Shown here: in pieces, positions 24,501 through 37,809 of the stretch | How positions within the stretch are numbered: the stretch's first letter is position 1 | Layout: each line of letters opens with the position of its first letter | Source: Myotis daubentonii | Taxonomy: Eukaryota; Chordata; Mammalia; Chiroptera; Vespertilionidae | Assembly (NCBI RefSeq): GCF_963259705.1 | Contig: NC_081849.1 | Coordinates: 57,446,093 to 57,510,092 of the forward strand | Direction of reading: 5' to 3' | DNA length: 64,000 bases | Program-made: the position numbers and the translations under genes | The notes under the pieces: model-generated | What the model was told of the DNA's origin: nothing | Seen by the model: the letters and a program-made list of their open reading frames with translations, nothing else | The model's database searches: none

Positions 24501-27500
24501 ATTGTTTCCCTCGAGGTGCAGGGTTCATCTGTTCTGCCCATTACCTTTCTCTTTTTCAGCCCCTGGAGGGACACGCATAGATGATGGTGACAAGACCAAG
24601 ATGACCAACCACTGTGTGTTTTCAGCAAAAGAAGATCATGAAACCATCCGAAACCATGCTCAGGTAGAGCCTATCATGTTTTGTTAGAAGGGAAACATTT
24701 GAACAGGATTCAGGGAAATACTAGGTTCAGGGATTCTACAGGCCACTTTTTAAATAGGAATAGTTTATAGCTTATAACATTGAGAGATACTCAGTTCTTG
24801 TAATGGGCATCAAAATATTAAGAAGGTCGAGATTTATACCTCTCACCTGTAAGGGAAGTGGGGAATTGAATAGTCATATATTTTCTAGTGAGAGTATAAA
24901 TTAGACCAACGTTTAAGGAGAGCAATTTGGTAGTATCTTTCAAAACTAAAACTATATATTTTTTTGACCCAGGAATTCCACTTCTAGTATGCATACAGTG
25001 TTAATTATCATAGTGTTGCTTATAAAAATCTCAAGGGATTAAAAACAGTGTAATAGTGGACCAATGGAGTATAATTAAGTAAAGTTTGGTAATTCATATT
25101 AAGAGACTATCATGTACCTGTTAGAAAAGGAAGAGTAAGAAGATATTTGTGATACATAAAACCTATTAAGGATTCATATCCAGATTAAATAAGGAACTGC
25201 AAGTCAGTAAGAAAAAGATAAGCAACCTATTAAGAAAAGACACCTAGGCATTTCAAAGAAGAAGAAATAAAATTCCCCCAAAAAACAGATGAAGACAGAT
25301 TCATTGAAATTATGAAATATCCTTCTGCATTCATTAGATTGGTGAAAAAGTTAAGTCTTTAGGCCCTAGTGAGGGTCAGGAAGTGGCAAGAATGTAAGAA
25401 ACAACATTATCGTCTAAAGCTGAAGACAGCATGATTAGCCACTTAGAATTGGTGTGTTCCTATTCTGATTCTATCTTGGACCCTTCTTAAAAGTCACTTC
25501 TTATTTCCAACTATATGTTGTGGTTGAGTCCAAGATCACCCAAGTCTTGTTATACACATTTCAATATATTCATGAAAAAGGCCATAGGACTTACTGACAA
25601 CTAAGTGACTGGATTTCAGATGCTAGAAACTGTCTTTACTTTGGTTATTAAAATGTGAAAGCCAACTAATATGAGATGTGGCCACTAAGAATTTTAACTT
25701 CAAAAAATTATTTCAATCTCATGGCATTTTAGCAAAGGTATTTGTTTCCTTTTTATATATAAGAAATATGTAACAGACAACTTAAAAATAGTTTTAAGGA
25801 TTGAGTGGGCCCTGGCCGGTTTTGTTAAGTGGTTAGAGCGTCAGCCCTTGGACCAAAGGGTTGTGGGTTTGATTCCCCATCAATGGCACATAACTGGGTT
25901 GCAGACTCGATCCCTGGTCCAGGTCGGGGTGCCAACAGGAGGCAACCAATTGAAATGTCTCTCTTGCATCAGTTTATCTCTCTGTCCGCCCCCCCCCCCC
26001 CTTCCTTTCACTCTTTCTAAGAAAATCAATGGAAAAAGTAAAATATCCTTAAGTGAGATTAAAAAAATCTTTGTTTCTCCTCTGTGTGTAAATTGCCTAC
26101 AGAGCCCTGAGCAGGTGTGTATTGAAGCAAATGTATTCAATTCAAAAACTGGACTTTTATATTTCCCACTCAGCCTTTGGTTTATCAAATAAGTATAGTT
26201 CACTAAGGACCAGAATTTCTGAATTCTGTTCCTGCTCTCATACTTAATAGCAGTTCCTGGATCTGCCTAATATCACGTTAATGCCCACCTTATCTTCCTC
26301 ACAGAACTTTTGTTAGAATTAAACTCATGCAAGTCACAAGGTGTATTATTTGCTAATTGAGTTCCACTGGGAAAGAAAGATAAGAAGGCCTGAAAGAAAA
26401 ATCATACTCCTCAATCCCATGCCTGGGCCATTATTCTTTCCCCATAAAGGGCAGCACTGTAATATTTACTCTTAGACCCTGTCTTGACTGTATTATTTTG
26501 GAATAAACACTGGAAGTTTTAGATGAAAATATATTATGTGGATATAAGAGAAAGGAATTAGATGCAGGAATCATTTTCACAGTTATCAAAATCCTATATA
26601 ATAAAAAGCTAATATGCAAATTGTCTCCTTGACCGGGAGTTCAATCAGGGGCAGGGCTGCTGGCCAACCACCTGCAGCCCCTCCTTCTGGCCCGCCCAGG
26701 ACAAGCCGGCCGGACCCCACCCGTGCACGAATTCATGCACTGGGCCTTTAGTAGTATTTATAAAACCCTACTTAAATAGAGCATTGTGTAGTCTTATTGA
26801 GCTGTTATAGCTATGTAAGATTGGGTGACTTAAAGAACAGAATTTTATTGCTCAGTTTGGAAGGCGGGGAAGTTCAAGGTGCTAGCTGATTTGCTTTCTA
26901 GGGAGGTGTTCTTTCTGGCTCTTATAAGTCCTATCAGATTAGGGCCAAGCCCTTAGGACTTCATTTAACCACCTCCTAAAGTCCCTATGTCCAAATGCAG
27001 TCACAACTAAGTTAGAACGTCAACGTAGGAGTTTGAGGAGAACACAAACATTCAGTCCAGTAACAAGCATCACTCCCACTCCACTTAAAAAACAGTCTAG
27101 AATTCCACTGTCGGAGAGTTCTAACTGGATTGTGGTGGTCAGTAATCCTTTTTTGCCATTAAGTAAAAACAATTTTGCTCATCTGCTAAAAACATGTTTG
27201 TGTCTACATAGAGTATAAGCTCCCCTGATCTCTGATCTTCTTGCCAGCATACCTACCATCTATGTGATGATATATGTAACCCCCTTCATTCAGGATTGAT
27301 ATTTTACTTAAAAATACTTGTATTTATATTTCCCAATTTGTTCAAATACTGGATTTCATAACAAATTCCTAAAGGATATTTTTAAACACATTCTTCAGAT
27401 TGTACTCTATTGCCTATGACTTACGGAATTTCAAGGAAATACTTTTATTTGTTTTTATAGCTTAATTTGTACTAAAGGGATGGCAGGTGACATGTTAATC

Positions 27501-30500
27501 CCACATGGACTGCACATTTCAGTTATTTCAATCTCTGCATCTCACCATTTTAAAATTTATTTTCTTTTTCATCAAAGTTATTTTTGGTTGCTCACCTGTT
27601 ATGTTCAATGAATTTATTTTATTTAACATGTACATTTTGATGCTGTTTTTCCCCCTAGGCCAGTATAACTCCTTTGAAATGCTTATAGTTCTCATATCAC
27701 AGCATGAGTATGTTTAAATACACATTTTTTATTGTAGATCTATGTTGTGGTTTGAGTGAGTTTCTACACCTCCTCGTATTGCCTTTTAAAATTGTTTGCA
27801 AAATATTGAATGGTTCTCTTTTATGTTTAGGTCTTCAATAAACTCATCAGGAGATATAAGTATTTGGAAAAGGCTTTTGAGGATGCAATGAAAAAGGTAA
27901 AAATTCAAATGTAATGTCTTATTTAAGTTTTTTATTAAATGTTTGTTGAATGAATGAATGGCTATAACAAATCATTAGCTAATACCTATAGGAAGAAATA
28001 CATGATTAGCCTAGATTTTTCATGCATATTTAATATAAGCATGCTTTGTTCAATAGGAAGTTTTATAGAATATGATCTCTGGCCTTACAGAGCTTAAAAT
28101 AAAAAACAGAAATATGCAAGAAAAAGAAATATATCCAGGGATGAATCAAGATAAGGTGATATAATTAGTTGAAGTATATAAAATAGCACTGCACAGCAGC
28201 TAATACTCAGTAAATTTCTTAAATTTAAAAAATACGCTTTAGCAAAAGGGATAAAACACATTTTGGAGATAATGTATAGGAGTAAATCTCAGTGATTTTT
28301 CTCATCTGCAAAATAGCTGTAACAAGAGTGCAAACCTTATGGTAATTGTGGGAATAAATGATATCTATATATATAAAAGCCTAAGCGACCTGCCAACCGT
28401 CCAGTAGCTATGACGTGCACTGAACACCAGGGGGCAGACACTCGACGCGGGAGCTGCCAAGTGACAGCAACTTTGCAGAGCGCCCTCTTACACTCCGGGA
28501 CCCCTCGGGGGATGTCAGACTGCCGGTTTTGGCCTGATCCCTGCAGGCCAGGCTGAGGGACCCCACCGGTGCACGAATCCATGTACTGGGCCTCTAGTAC
28601 AGTGATGGCGAACCTTTTGAGTTCGGCATGTCAGCATTTTGAAAAACCCTAACTTAACTCTGGTGCCGTGTCACATATAGAAATTTTTTGATATTTGCAA
28701 CCATAGTAAAACAAAGACTTTTATTTTTGATATTTATTTTATATATTTAAATGCCATTTAGCAAAGAAAAATCAACCAAAAAAATGAGTTCGTGTGTCAC
28801 CTCTGACACGCGTGTCATAGGTTCACCATCACTGCTCTAGTAACATATAAAGTACTTAACATAGTGACTGGCCTCCAGTGAGTAGTGAAATAATAGTAGC
28901 ACCTTATTAAAAAGTCCTCTTTTTCAGTAATTGCAGCATGTTCCCTCTTCCAATTTGTAGTTCCTCTGTGTTTATATGTAGCAGTCACCATATTAACTTG
29001 TTACAAATTTGTATGTTTCTTTGCCATTGCTTCCAGTTTTAGACATCTGCCTAAATTATAAAGGAACCATAACATCTATTTTGCTATTTACTTAAACATT
29101 TGGGCTGTAAAATCCTTTTTTTTAAATTAACATTCTCAATGACCCAACTTTCTATTTATGAGTCCTTCAGCACGGATGCCTAGAACTACATGCGTAAGGT
29201 GTTCATCACAGTATTGTGCATTGGTGGGCCTCTGACTGAATTATGGTGACTCTATCCAGGGCATACTATGCCGTATTTCAAAGAATGGGGCGTAGCCACA
29301 TGAATTGATTGGAGAAAATGTACATGATAGATTGATAAATGAAATAGCAAGGTGCAGAGCAACCATTGGAACTAGTTTAACCTTGGCAAATCACTTAATT
29401 TTTTGTGCCTGTTTCCCTTTCTGTAAAGTAAAGATCAAGGCTGTTGTAGATATTAATACACATAAACTGTTCAGAAGAGTAGCTAGTCCACTCTACTAGT
29501 TTTAGTTATTATCAATGTACAGTTCAGTAAAAGCAACCTGTATTACACATATAGTTATTCGTAATATGCAGACATTCAGAGTTAATGTGAATTCTAAAGG
29601 AGTATGAATAGAGAAGAGATTTTTTACATTTTTATGTTATTCTTTGTTAGATTTTATTCTACTGGCAGTATTACTTTTTTAATATGAAAAATTTAAATGG
29701 AAAGGCATGTGATCCATTATATTGCTAGATGCTTAGAAAAATGAGTGCTTGATTAAGTAAAGAAATGAATGTGATGAAAAAATGATGTAAAGCATTCAGA
29801 TAAATTAAACATCTTACTGCTTTGTCTAATAATATCACTCATGTTTTTACTTACCTTAGCTCATTTCAGCCATGAAAACTTCCTTAATTATTTCATTCAT
29901 GTAATGAATATGCTTTCAAGAATGATTTATATTTCACAGTATTCTATTTTTTAATAAAAATGCTACTGCAATATCTGCAGCATATGAATCTAATGTTGAT
30001 TAATAGAATTGAGCAATGTGAATATTAATTTTAAAAGAATGATCTAACTTTTGCACCATTTTGTTGTAATGGAATATTTTTAATGAATATAGGTATATTA
30101 ATGTCTTTAAATAAGTAGTGTTAACATTTTTATTTTGGAAGCCATTTTACATTATTCACTTGAATCCTACTCAAGATGGATCTAAAGTGTTTGTGATTTT
30201 GTCAGTGTTTATCCTGCCCATTTCCGGTGCTCCCCGGAGCTTTAACCATTCGTGCTCTCATCCCTCACTCCTGTTTTCTTGTGAACTTAGAAGGTGACTT
30301 CATTTTAATTCATCAACACTTGAACAGGCATAAATTGAGGTGAAATGTATTGGTTTGATTCCATTTCTGCCACTTATTCACAATATAAATATTTGGAGAG
30401 TCACATAACCTTTTTGTAATGTAATAATCCTTTAACTGTTAGGGATAGTAAATTAATATTGCCATACCCACCACACAGAACTAATTGAACTTCATTGGCA

Positions 30501-33500
30501 CTTAAGCTTATATTGGTGCCAGTAACTTTTCATTGGAGCCAAGTAATGAACAAGTCAGCAGGGCTGGATAGTGATACTGAGCCCTGGGGAGCTGAGTCGC
30601 ATGCCTAAGGACTGATGAAACTGAGTAAATAGCCCGGGGACACAGTCAACGCTCTAGGCAGAGGGGGGGGGGTCAGGAGCAAGGGGAGAGTGGTCCACAG
30701 ACTCAGTACTCTTGCAGTTCATAATGAGGAGGGTCTTGGCTTTCCTGCAGCCTTTCTGGGATTGTTACTTTTTTAATTACCTCTCCAAATTGCTCTTTCC
30801 ACCTCACATCAGAAGCCTCTCACCGGTCAGGAACTTTTCTTTATGGCATGTCCTCCATTAGCTCATCACCAGGGCTAGTGGTACACCTGCAGGACCCAAG
30901 AAATACAAAGTGTGAATCTTGTTATTTGTAATAGAGCAGCAAGAACTTTGAAAACCCCTTTCTCACTCAACAGTCTTCTATTGAAGAGTATATATGCTGT
31001 GAACTCATAAAAAGTATATGCAGGATGTCAAAGCTTATTGACTCTTTCCTAGTTTTCATTTATTTGTTTTGCTTTAACAAACCCGAAGAAAGTAGGTAGA
31101 TGAGGGGGGGAGTGTGGGCGACCCAAAGAAGTGGGGGGAAAAAGTGACAGTAATGTATTTCAGAAAACATTACTCTCATTATGTAATGTACAAAAAGTCA
31201 AATGTGTAAATTATTTATGTAACTATTCACACTGTTCTCCAAATGTCTCTTCCTTCCCGTGAATGTTATCTATCGTTATATGTAAGTGAACTTGGAAGAA
31301 AGGAACTATACCTGCTAAAGTCACTCTTTCTAGTATCCAACTGGTAACCAAACATCCCCATGTGTTTCCAATGCATGAGGACTATGCCTTGCACAGGACC
31401 TGCTGGTTGTGTACCATGGATGTGCATTCTGTGCCTATTAGTCCTTTGCTTTATAGACATGGTTTCTTTTGTTTGACCCACAGCTTCTCCTCTTCCTTAA
31501 AGCCTTTACCGAAACAGAGCAGACAAAGTTGGCAATGCTGTCGGGGATCCTGCTAGGCAACGGCACCCTTCCTCCCACCATCCTCACCAGTCTCTTCACC
31601 GACAACTTAGTCAAAGAAGGTAATTGCTCTCATGTTTCTCTTACCTGTCAGATGGGGAAGGAAAGCCACAGATATTTAGAAAAATGTTAGCACCTCTTCT
31701 TAGTGTCCTCCCCTCCCCCATGTAAGAGAATGTACATGTTCGGTGTCTTAAAAAATAAGAGAATTGTACATGTGTATTGTAGAAAATTAGACAAAAAATC
31801 TGCACACCTAAACAAAGACAAATAAAGACTAGTAATAAACCAGGATTTTTGGTGTAACACTCAATGCCTTGGTCAAACACCCTGAAATTGATTTGATCCA
31901 AACTACTTTTCTCAACTTACACGCTACTGGCGTATTTTGGGGGGACAGTGCTTCATTGTGCAGGACTCATTTGTGCTTTCTTGGACATTTAACCTTTTTG
32001 CCCTCAGACACAAAATGCCAGCCTGTAGCACCCGCCTCCTTTAGTACAACAACCAAAAATGCCCCTTCACTTTCCCAAATGCCCCCAGGCTGCTATTTCC
32101 CTGATGAGGACCTTGCTTCTCGGCTGTTACCTCAAAAGCTTGTGCTGAGATGTCCACTTTGAGCACATTTTTAAGACATGGATTGTGTTTGTTTTGAAAG
32201 TCCAGATGGCTGCATCAGAACTTAGCTTTCATGTTAAGGCATTAAGAGTTTGACAGACAGACATACAATTACTTGGTTATAGAATAAAACAAAAGTAGGC
32301 ATTTTTTTTTTGTAGGAGGATAATGATTTTCAAGTTATAATAGAACACAAAACAAAGAGTTATTTAAAAATAAATTAGAAGAGTTTTTATGAAAACATCT
32401 GTTTCTTCTTAGAGCTTAAAGTTTTTCTCTTATAAATGTGAAATCCAGCCTCATTCATGCCTGCAGTGAAAAGGGTTGTAATTTCCAAGGAAAGAATAGG
32501 TTCTCTGTGTTTTTCAGCTTAAAGCAGTTCAGATTTATAACAGTTCAGACTCTGTAATTGTATTGTTGATAGTATAACATTTTAAAGTAGTTCTCTGAAG
32601 AGAATTCACTAGAAAAACACCAACAAAATGTAAACAGTAAATGTAATTACATCAGATTATTTTAGCCCTTATAGCAGAAAAGGATTGCCTTTCTGGTTGT
32701 ATTAAAAACCTAACTTCTTTTGAAACATATAAAAAAAATAAATTATTGCATGGGTTAGATGGACAGACATGGGATAAACCAAATTTTGCAAAATGTTAAC
32801 AGCTTAGAATCTAGGTGAGTATATATGAGTTTTATTGTTGAATTTGTTCAGCTTTTCTGTATATTAGAAAATTTTTATATTAAAATGTTAGTGGGTAGGG
32901 AAGGAGAAGAAAAATACCTTTGCTATGGAAGTGACATGGTTTTTCTTTATACTCCACCATCTTTAGAAATTAAAGGATTAAACTCTCGCTTATTAAATAG
33001 GAAAGGATTAAATCACACCTTTTTGCCAGTCTCTCACCCAACAAATGGCTAAGGGGGATTAGGTCATCCCACCAGATAGAATCTCTAATACAAAGAGATT
33101 TCTCTAACTTTCCCACCAAGAGCCACTTTTAATGCAGTGTTATAGATTCAAGCCTAGATGTTGGACTCCTGGTTTCAAGCATACTTTCTTTTCTTACTTA
33201 GAACACATATTACATCATCTGCCATTTTAAACAATTTAATTGCAAACATTTATATTAAATGTTATATTGACTTTATGAACTAATCAAAGTATTAAAAATC
33301 TATGTCAACAAGTTTAGAACATAAAATTCTCCAGCTTATAAGATATGTATTATAGTCGTGGCCATAATTGGGATGGTGTGGGAGGGTGCTCCATTACTCT
33401 GATATTCAAATGAAGAAAATTTGGTAAAGTTAGTGTCTGCATAAATGATAGAGCAATTGAATGTATTTACCTGCAAGTAACTGGAAGATGGGACCCGAAT

Positions 33501-36500
33501 TCGTTTATAAGGACATAATTCTTATGTAACAATCAGTATAAAAGTATTGCAGACTTGCCCTGGCTGGTGCTGCTCAGTGGTTAGAGTGTCAGCTGCATAG
33601 CAGGGTTTTGGGTTGGATCCCACAATTGAGGCACATGGGAGGCAACCTATCAATGTGTCTCTCTCATGTCAATGTTTTTCTCTCTCCCCACCCTACCTCC
33701 CTTCCACTCTTTCTAAAAAAAAATCAATGGAAAAGATCCTCTGATGAGGATTAACAACAACAAAAAAGTATAGCAGACTTCAGGGTGAACAGCAGTGTAT
33801 CATTTAGGACTGGGGTATTTTCCTTCATTTTTCCTCATTACTCTCTGTAGCATTTCGATGGTTTCCTGGTCATCAAAAGAAGTCTGGTACAGTTATGTGT
33901 GGCACATGCTTCCCAGTCAGGTTCAGTGGATATAGGATAATAAAATAAATTCTCTTGCCTTCTGCTGATTGGCTGAAATTGGCCATGTGATCAGTGTCAG
34001 CCCAGTAGTAGTTTCCATGGGGATGCTTTGGACAGATGAGCTTAAGCTGAGGTCACTAAGCTAATCATTGCAGAAGGAGGTAATGCCAGGACTTAGACTA
34101 GTAGAAGTCACCTGGCTTGAGCAAATGGGAATTCTCGTAGGCAAGAAGAAGTGGTAATTGAGTCTGCTTAGGCCAACAGCAATAATAAAGCCTACAATTC
34201 AGAAAAATCAGCTTAATATTTCAACTGCACCTTAATTCTTCATTATAAAAGAGGAACATTAATTTAGAAATTTGAAGTTTTCACAGAAGAGCTATCTCCT
34301 AATTATCTGATTGTTTATATTAGGAAATAAATCCCAATTTAAATATGGATATCTATTCGAGTGGTTTCCTGATTAACATAGCTATTTTAGAAATATCTTA
34401 AAATATTGAGAATTCAACTCATAACAGTGTTAATATTTTTATAGCTTAATTCATGAATATTTTTACATATTTTAAAATTGATTTTAGAGAAGAAGGGAGA
34501 GGGATAGAAAGATGGAAACATCAATGAGAGAGACATTGATCTGCTGCTTCCTGCACACCCTCAGTGGGGACCGAGCCCAAAACCCAGGCGTGTGCCCTGG
34601 CCGGGAATTGAACAGGGGACCTCTTTGTTCATGGGGCAACACTCACCACTGAGCACACTGGCCGGGTAAATTCGTGAATATTTTAAAATGCTTTTTACAA
34701 AAAGTACAATTGTAAATGATGCATGTTTATCTATAGCTTTATATCTGCTGCTGCTAATTCTCTTTTACTGGTGTCATTTATCAGCAAATTAGTTGACATT
34801 TTAATTTTATGTCTCATGATTTATTTGTTGTACCTCAGGATCACTGTTATAAACATGAAATATTGGTGAACCACAGGGTGATATATGCAGGCAAAAATAC
34901 TAGGAAGTACTTGGTGTTAAGCCCGGTTTTGACCAAAAATAATATATAGTTATACTAGATTGGAATTAGGAAGTCCAACTTTGAAAAATATTGTAACTTT
35001 TTTAAAGTGTTCAAAAGTGAAAAAGCTCCCTTTTTAGCACTGAATGGCACTGTGCCTAAAAATGTATCCATGTTTCCTTTGTACCAAGTCAAGTTGTGGA
35101 GTTATTTACTCATTTCTGGAATCCTGATGAGAAATGTTGCCTTGACCATCATCACGAGAGGTTTTACTTATAAAAGCAACTACACTCTCTCTTTTTTAAA
35201 CAGGCATTGCGGCCTCATTTGCTGTCAAGCTTTTTAAAGCCTGGATGGCAGAAAAAGATGCCAACTCTGTTACCTCTTCTTTGAGAAAAGCCAACTTAGA
35301 CAAGAGGCTGCTTGTAAGTCTTATCTGGACAAAGGTGTTGACTGCTTCATCCTCTGGCATGGCCTGGCAGCATCTGCAGTATAGTGCATGGCCAAAAAGC
35401 CGGGTCTGTGCTGAGTTGAAGCATGGCTCCTCTTATTTCTATGTTATGGTAGATAGAAACTAGTTCCAATTTAATCTTTCTTTTATAAATGAAATGATTA
35501 AAGACTCAAAGAAAACAAACTTTCACATTTGGAAGTGTGTTGACATAGTGTTAACATTTATCAGAACACTTTCTTTTTTAACGAGTAACTATAGAAATTT
35601 GAATTTTTCCTATAGTACAGTCCCATTGAGCCCACCTAATTAGACGTTTGTGATATGTTGGGTTAGAGTTGAATAACACTTATCTGAAATGCATGTCGTT
35701 GTGTTGACAAAATAAAAATTTAAACAACAGTCCTTGTTTATACCAAGATCCATTGGAAATACTAAGCTACTTAAGCAAGCATACAAGTTAATTGTCGTTC
35801 ATTCAAAACTCCTATTATCACAATTGCTTGATTATACTTTCACTAGAGGCCCAATGCATGAAATTCGTGCAAGAGTAGGCCTTCCTTCCCCCAGCTGCCG
35901 GCACAGGCTTCCCTCTGGCACCGGGGACCCTGGCTTCTCTCGCAGAGGGAGGCCCCGCCCACCCACCACAGCCCACCGGCTTGCCTCGGCTCTCTCAGCC
36001 CCAGCTTCATCTGGAAGGTTGTCTGGAAGGCTATCTGGTCTAATTAGCATATTGTGCTTTTTTTTTAATTATAGATTTCTCTATTTTTATATCTTTCCCC
36101 CCCAAAAAGTCAAGAACAATGTTTTGTCCTCCTAATTTCTATCTGCTGCCTATTATTTCTTTCTTCTAGAAGCAACAGCTGTCCAAATGGCAGAGATTTC
36201 TACAAGTGAAATTGCTTTTACAATTTTAGGACAAAGTCTAAAATTAAAAGACACCCAGCCATCTTCTCCTTACCTAGTCTCTCAGCTGGTTTTCTCTTCC
36301 AATGTATTCTGTCATGCAAAGGTGCCAATTCATGGAATAATTCTAAAACTGTCTCATTGCATTTCCAATGACTTCATGCTCCTTTGTCTCTTGAAATTTG
36401 CCTTAAAATAGCCCTACTTGTGTCTTTAAAGTCTTTAAGATATGATAGAAAAGAACATTTAAGTTTCTCGTTAATTTCCAGTTAATTTCTGCCACTGACA

Positions 36501-37748
36501 ATAGATTTCATTTAGCATGAGTGTCTGCTCTGGGCCAACACAGCCCTGGAAGCTATGCAGCCAGCAGAAAACAGGATAGAAAGTTAAAGTTCCTTGTCCT
36601 CGTGGAACCTACTTGAGAGACTTCGGGTAAATCTCTGTATATAGAAGTCTTTGAGGCATGGCATGCTGAAGACTGCAAGAGCATTTGGTAAGAGCTAGAG
36701 CATAGGAGATCAGCTCAGAGGAGTATCAGAGCCCATGTCATCGAGGGACTTTGGCTTTTATTCTGAAAAGATAGGAATCCTTTGAAGAATTCTCTGCAGA
36801 TTTGTGCATGATGTTATTTAGGGCAGTGGTCACCAACCGATGGTTCATGGACCACTGGTGGTCTATGAGATCCGAAAGGTTGGCGACCACTGGTTTAAGG
36901 AAACCTTTGGAGCAGTGGTCGCCAACTGGTGGTGTGCGGACCACTGGTGGTCTGTAGGGTCCAAAAGGTTGGCGACCACTGATTTAGGGTACTAACAGGA
37001 TGATTCTGACTGTTGTACTGGGAATAGACTCAAGAGCAAGGCTACAGTAGACCAGGCTACAGTAAATGTCATGATACAGTTTAGACCAGCCGTGGGCAAA
37101 CTACGGCCAGCGGGCCGGATCCGGCCCGTTTGAAATGAATAAAACTAAAAAGAAAAAAAGACCGTACCCTTTTATGTAATGATGTTTACTTTGAATTTAT
37201 ATTAGTTCACACAAACACTCCATCCATGCTTTTGTTCCGGCTCTCCGATCCAGTTTAAGAACCCATTGTGGCCCTCAAGTCAAAAAGTTTGCCCACCCCT
37301 GGTTTAGACAGATTTTGCCTCAGTTTAATCTGAATGATAAGTTTCAATACATTATGTAACATTCATGAGGACTTTGGATATAGTTCATATATAAACCATG
37401 AGTAATATGTTTGATGACATATTGTTCTGAACATAATTTTAGATCAGCTTTCTTAGTCACATTTTTTCTAAATGCAATATTAAATGCCAGCACAGAATAA
37501 TGGAATAAGGGTTGATCTTAAGGTCACACAGCTCTGTCCTTAAATATTTCTGGCTGTGCCCTAGCCGGTTTGGCTCAGTGGATAGAGCGTCGGCCTGTGG
37601 ACTAAAGGGTTCCAGGTTCAATTCTGGTCAAGGGCATGTACCTTGGTTGCAGGCACATCCCCAGTAGGGGGTGTGCAGGAGGCAGCTGATCAATGTTTCT
37701 CTCTCATCGATGTTTCTAACTCTATCCCTCTCCCTCTCTGTAAAAAAT

Positions 37749-37809
<61 letters not shown>

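Larger units (their letters stand above)
20223..24559 (+). other. BZW2 intron 3
   Basis: It contains a G11 tract, a decayed hAT-like element near 21024-21195, a Ves SINE (21879-22020) and a SPIN-type hAT (24089-24398). The rest appears unique. Confidence 0.85.
24664..27830 (+). other. BZW2 intron 4
   Basis: It contains decayed L1 sequence (about 24840-25420), a Ves SINE with an internal C13 tract, a 160-bp Helitron and an old unassigned repeat (about 26800-27060). Confidence 0.85.
28285..28905 (-). mobile_element. MIR split by a Helitron and a hAT
   Basis: CTCATCTGCAAAATAGCTGT lies left of the insertions and AAAGTACTTAACATAGTGAC lies right of them. Together they form one inverted MIR. The inserts occupy 28364-28597 and 28600-28834. 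Confidence 0.75.
27897..31483 (+). other. BZW2 intron 5
   Basis: It contains a MIR split by a Helitron and a hAT element (28285-28905), another MIR remnant (about 29370-29480) and a G10 tract at 30663. The A+T-rich part 29500-30250 shows nothing recognisable. Confidence 0.85.
31620..35203 (+). other. BZW2 intron 6
   Basis: About 1.9 kb (31620-33540) show nothing assignable. They are followed by two Ves SINEs in opposite orientation (33557-33764 plus, 34464-34668 minus), each with target duplications. Confidence 0.85.
36535..37080. repeat. Old interspersed repeat, unassigned, split by MITEs
   Basis: TCCTTGTCCTCGTGGAACCT, GACTTTGGCTTTTATTCTGA and GGATGATTCTGACTG are phrases of a common old mammalian repeat that I cannot name. 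The MITE pair sits inside it. Similar fragments occur near 12960-13330 and 58300-58600. Confidence 0.5.
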
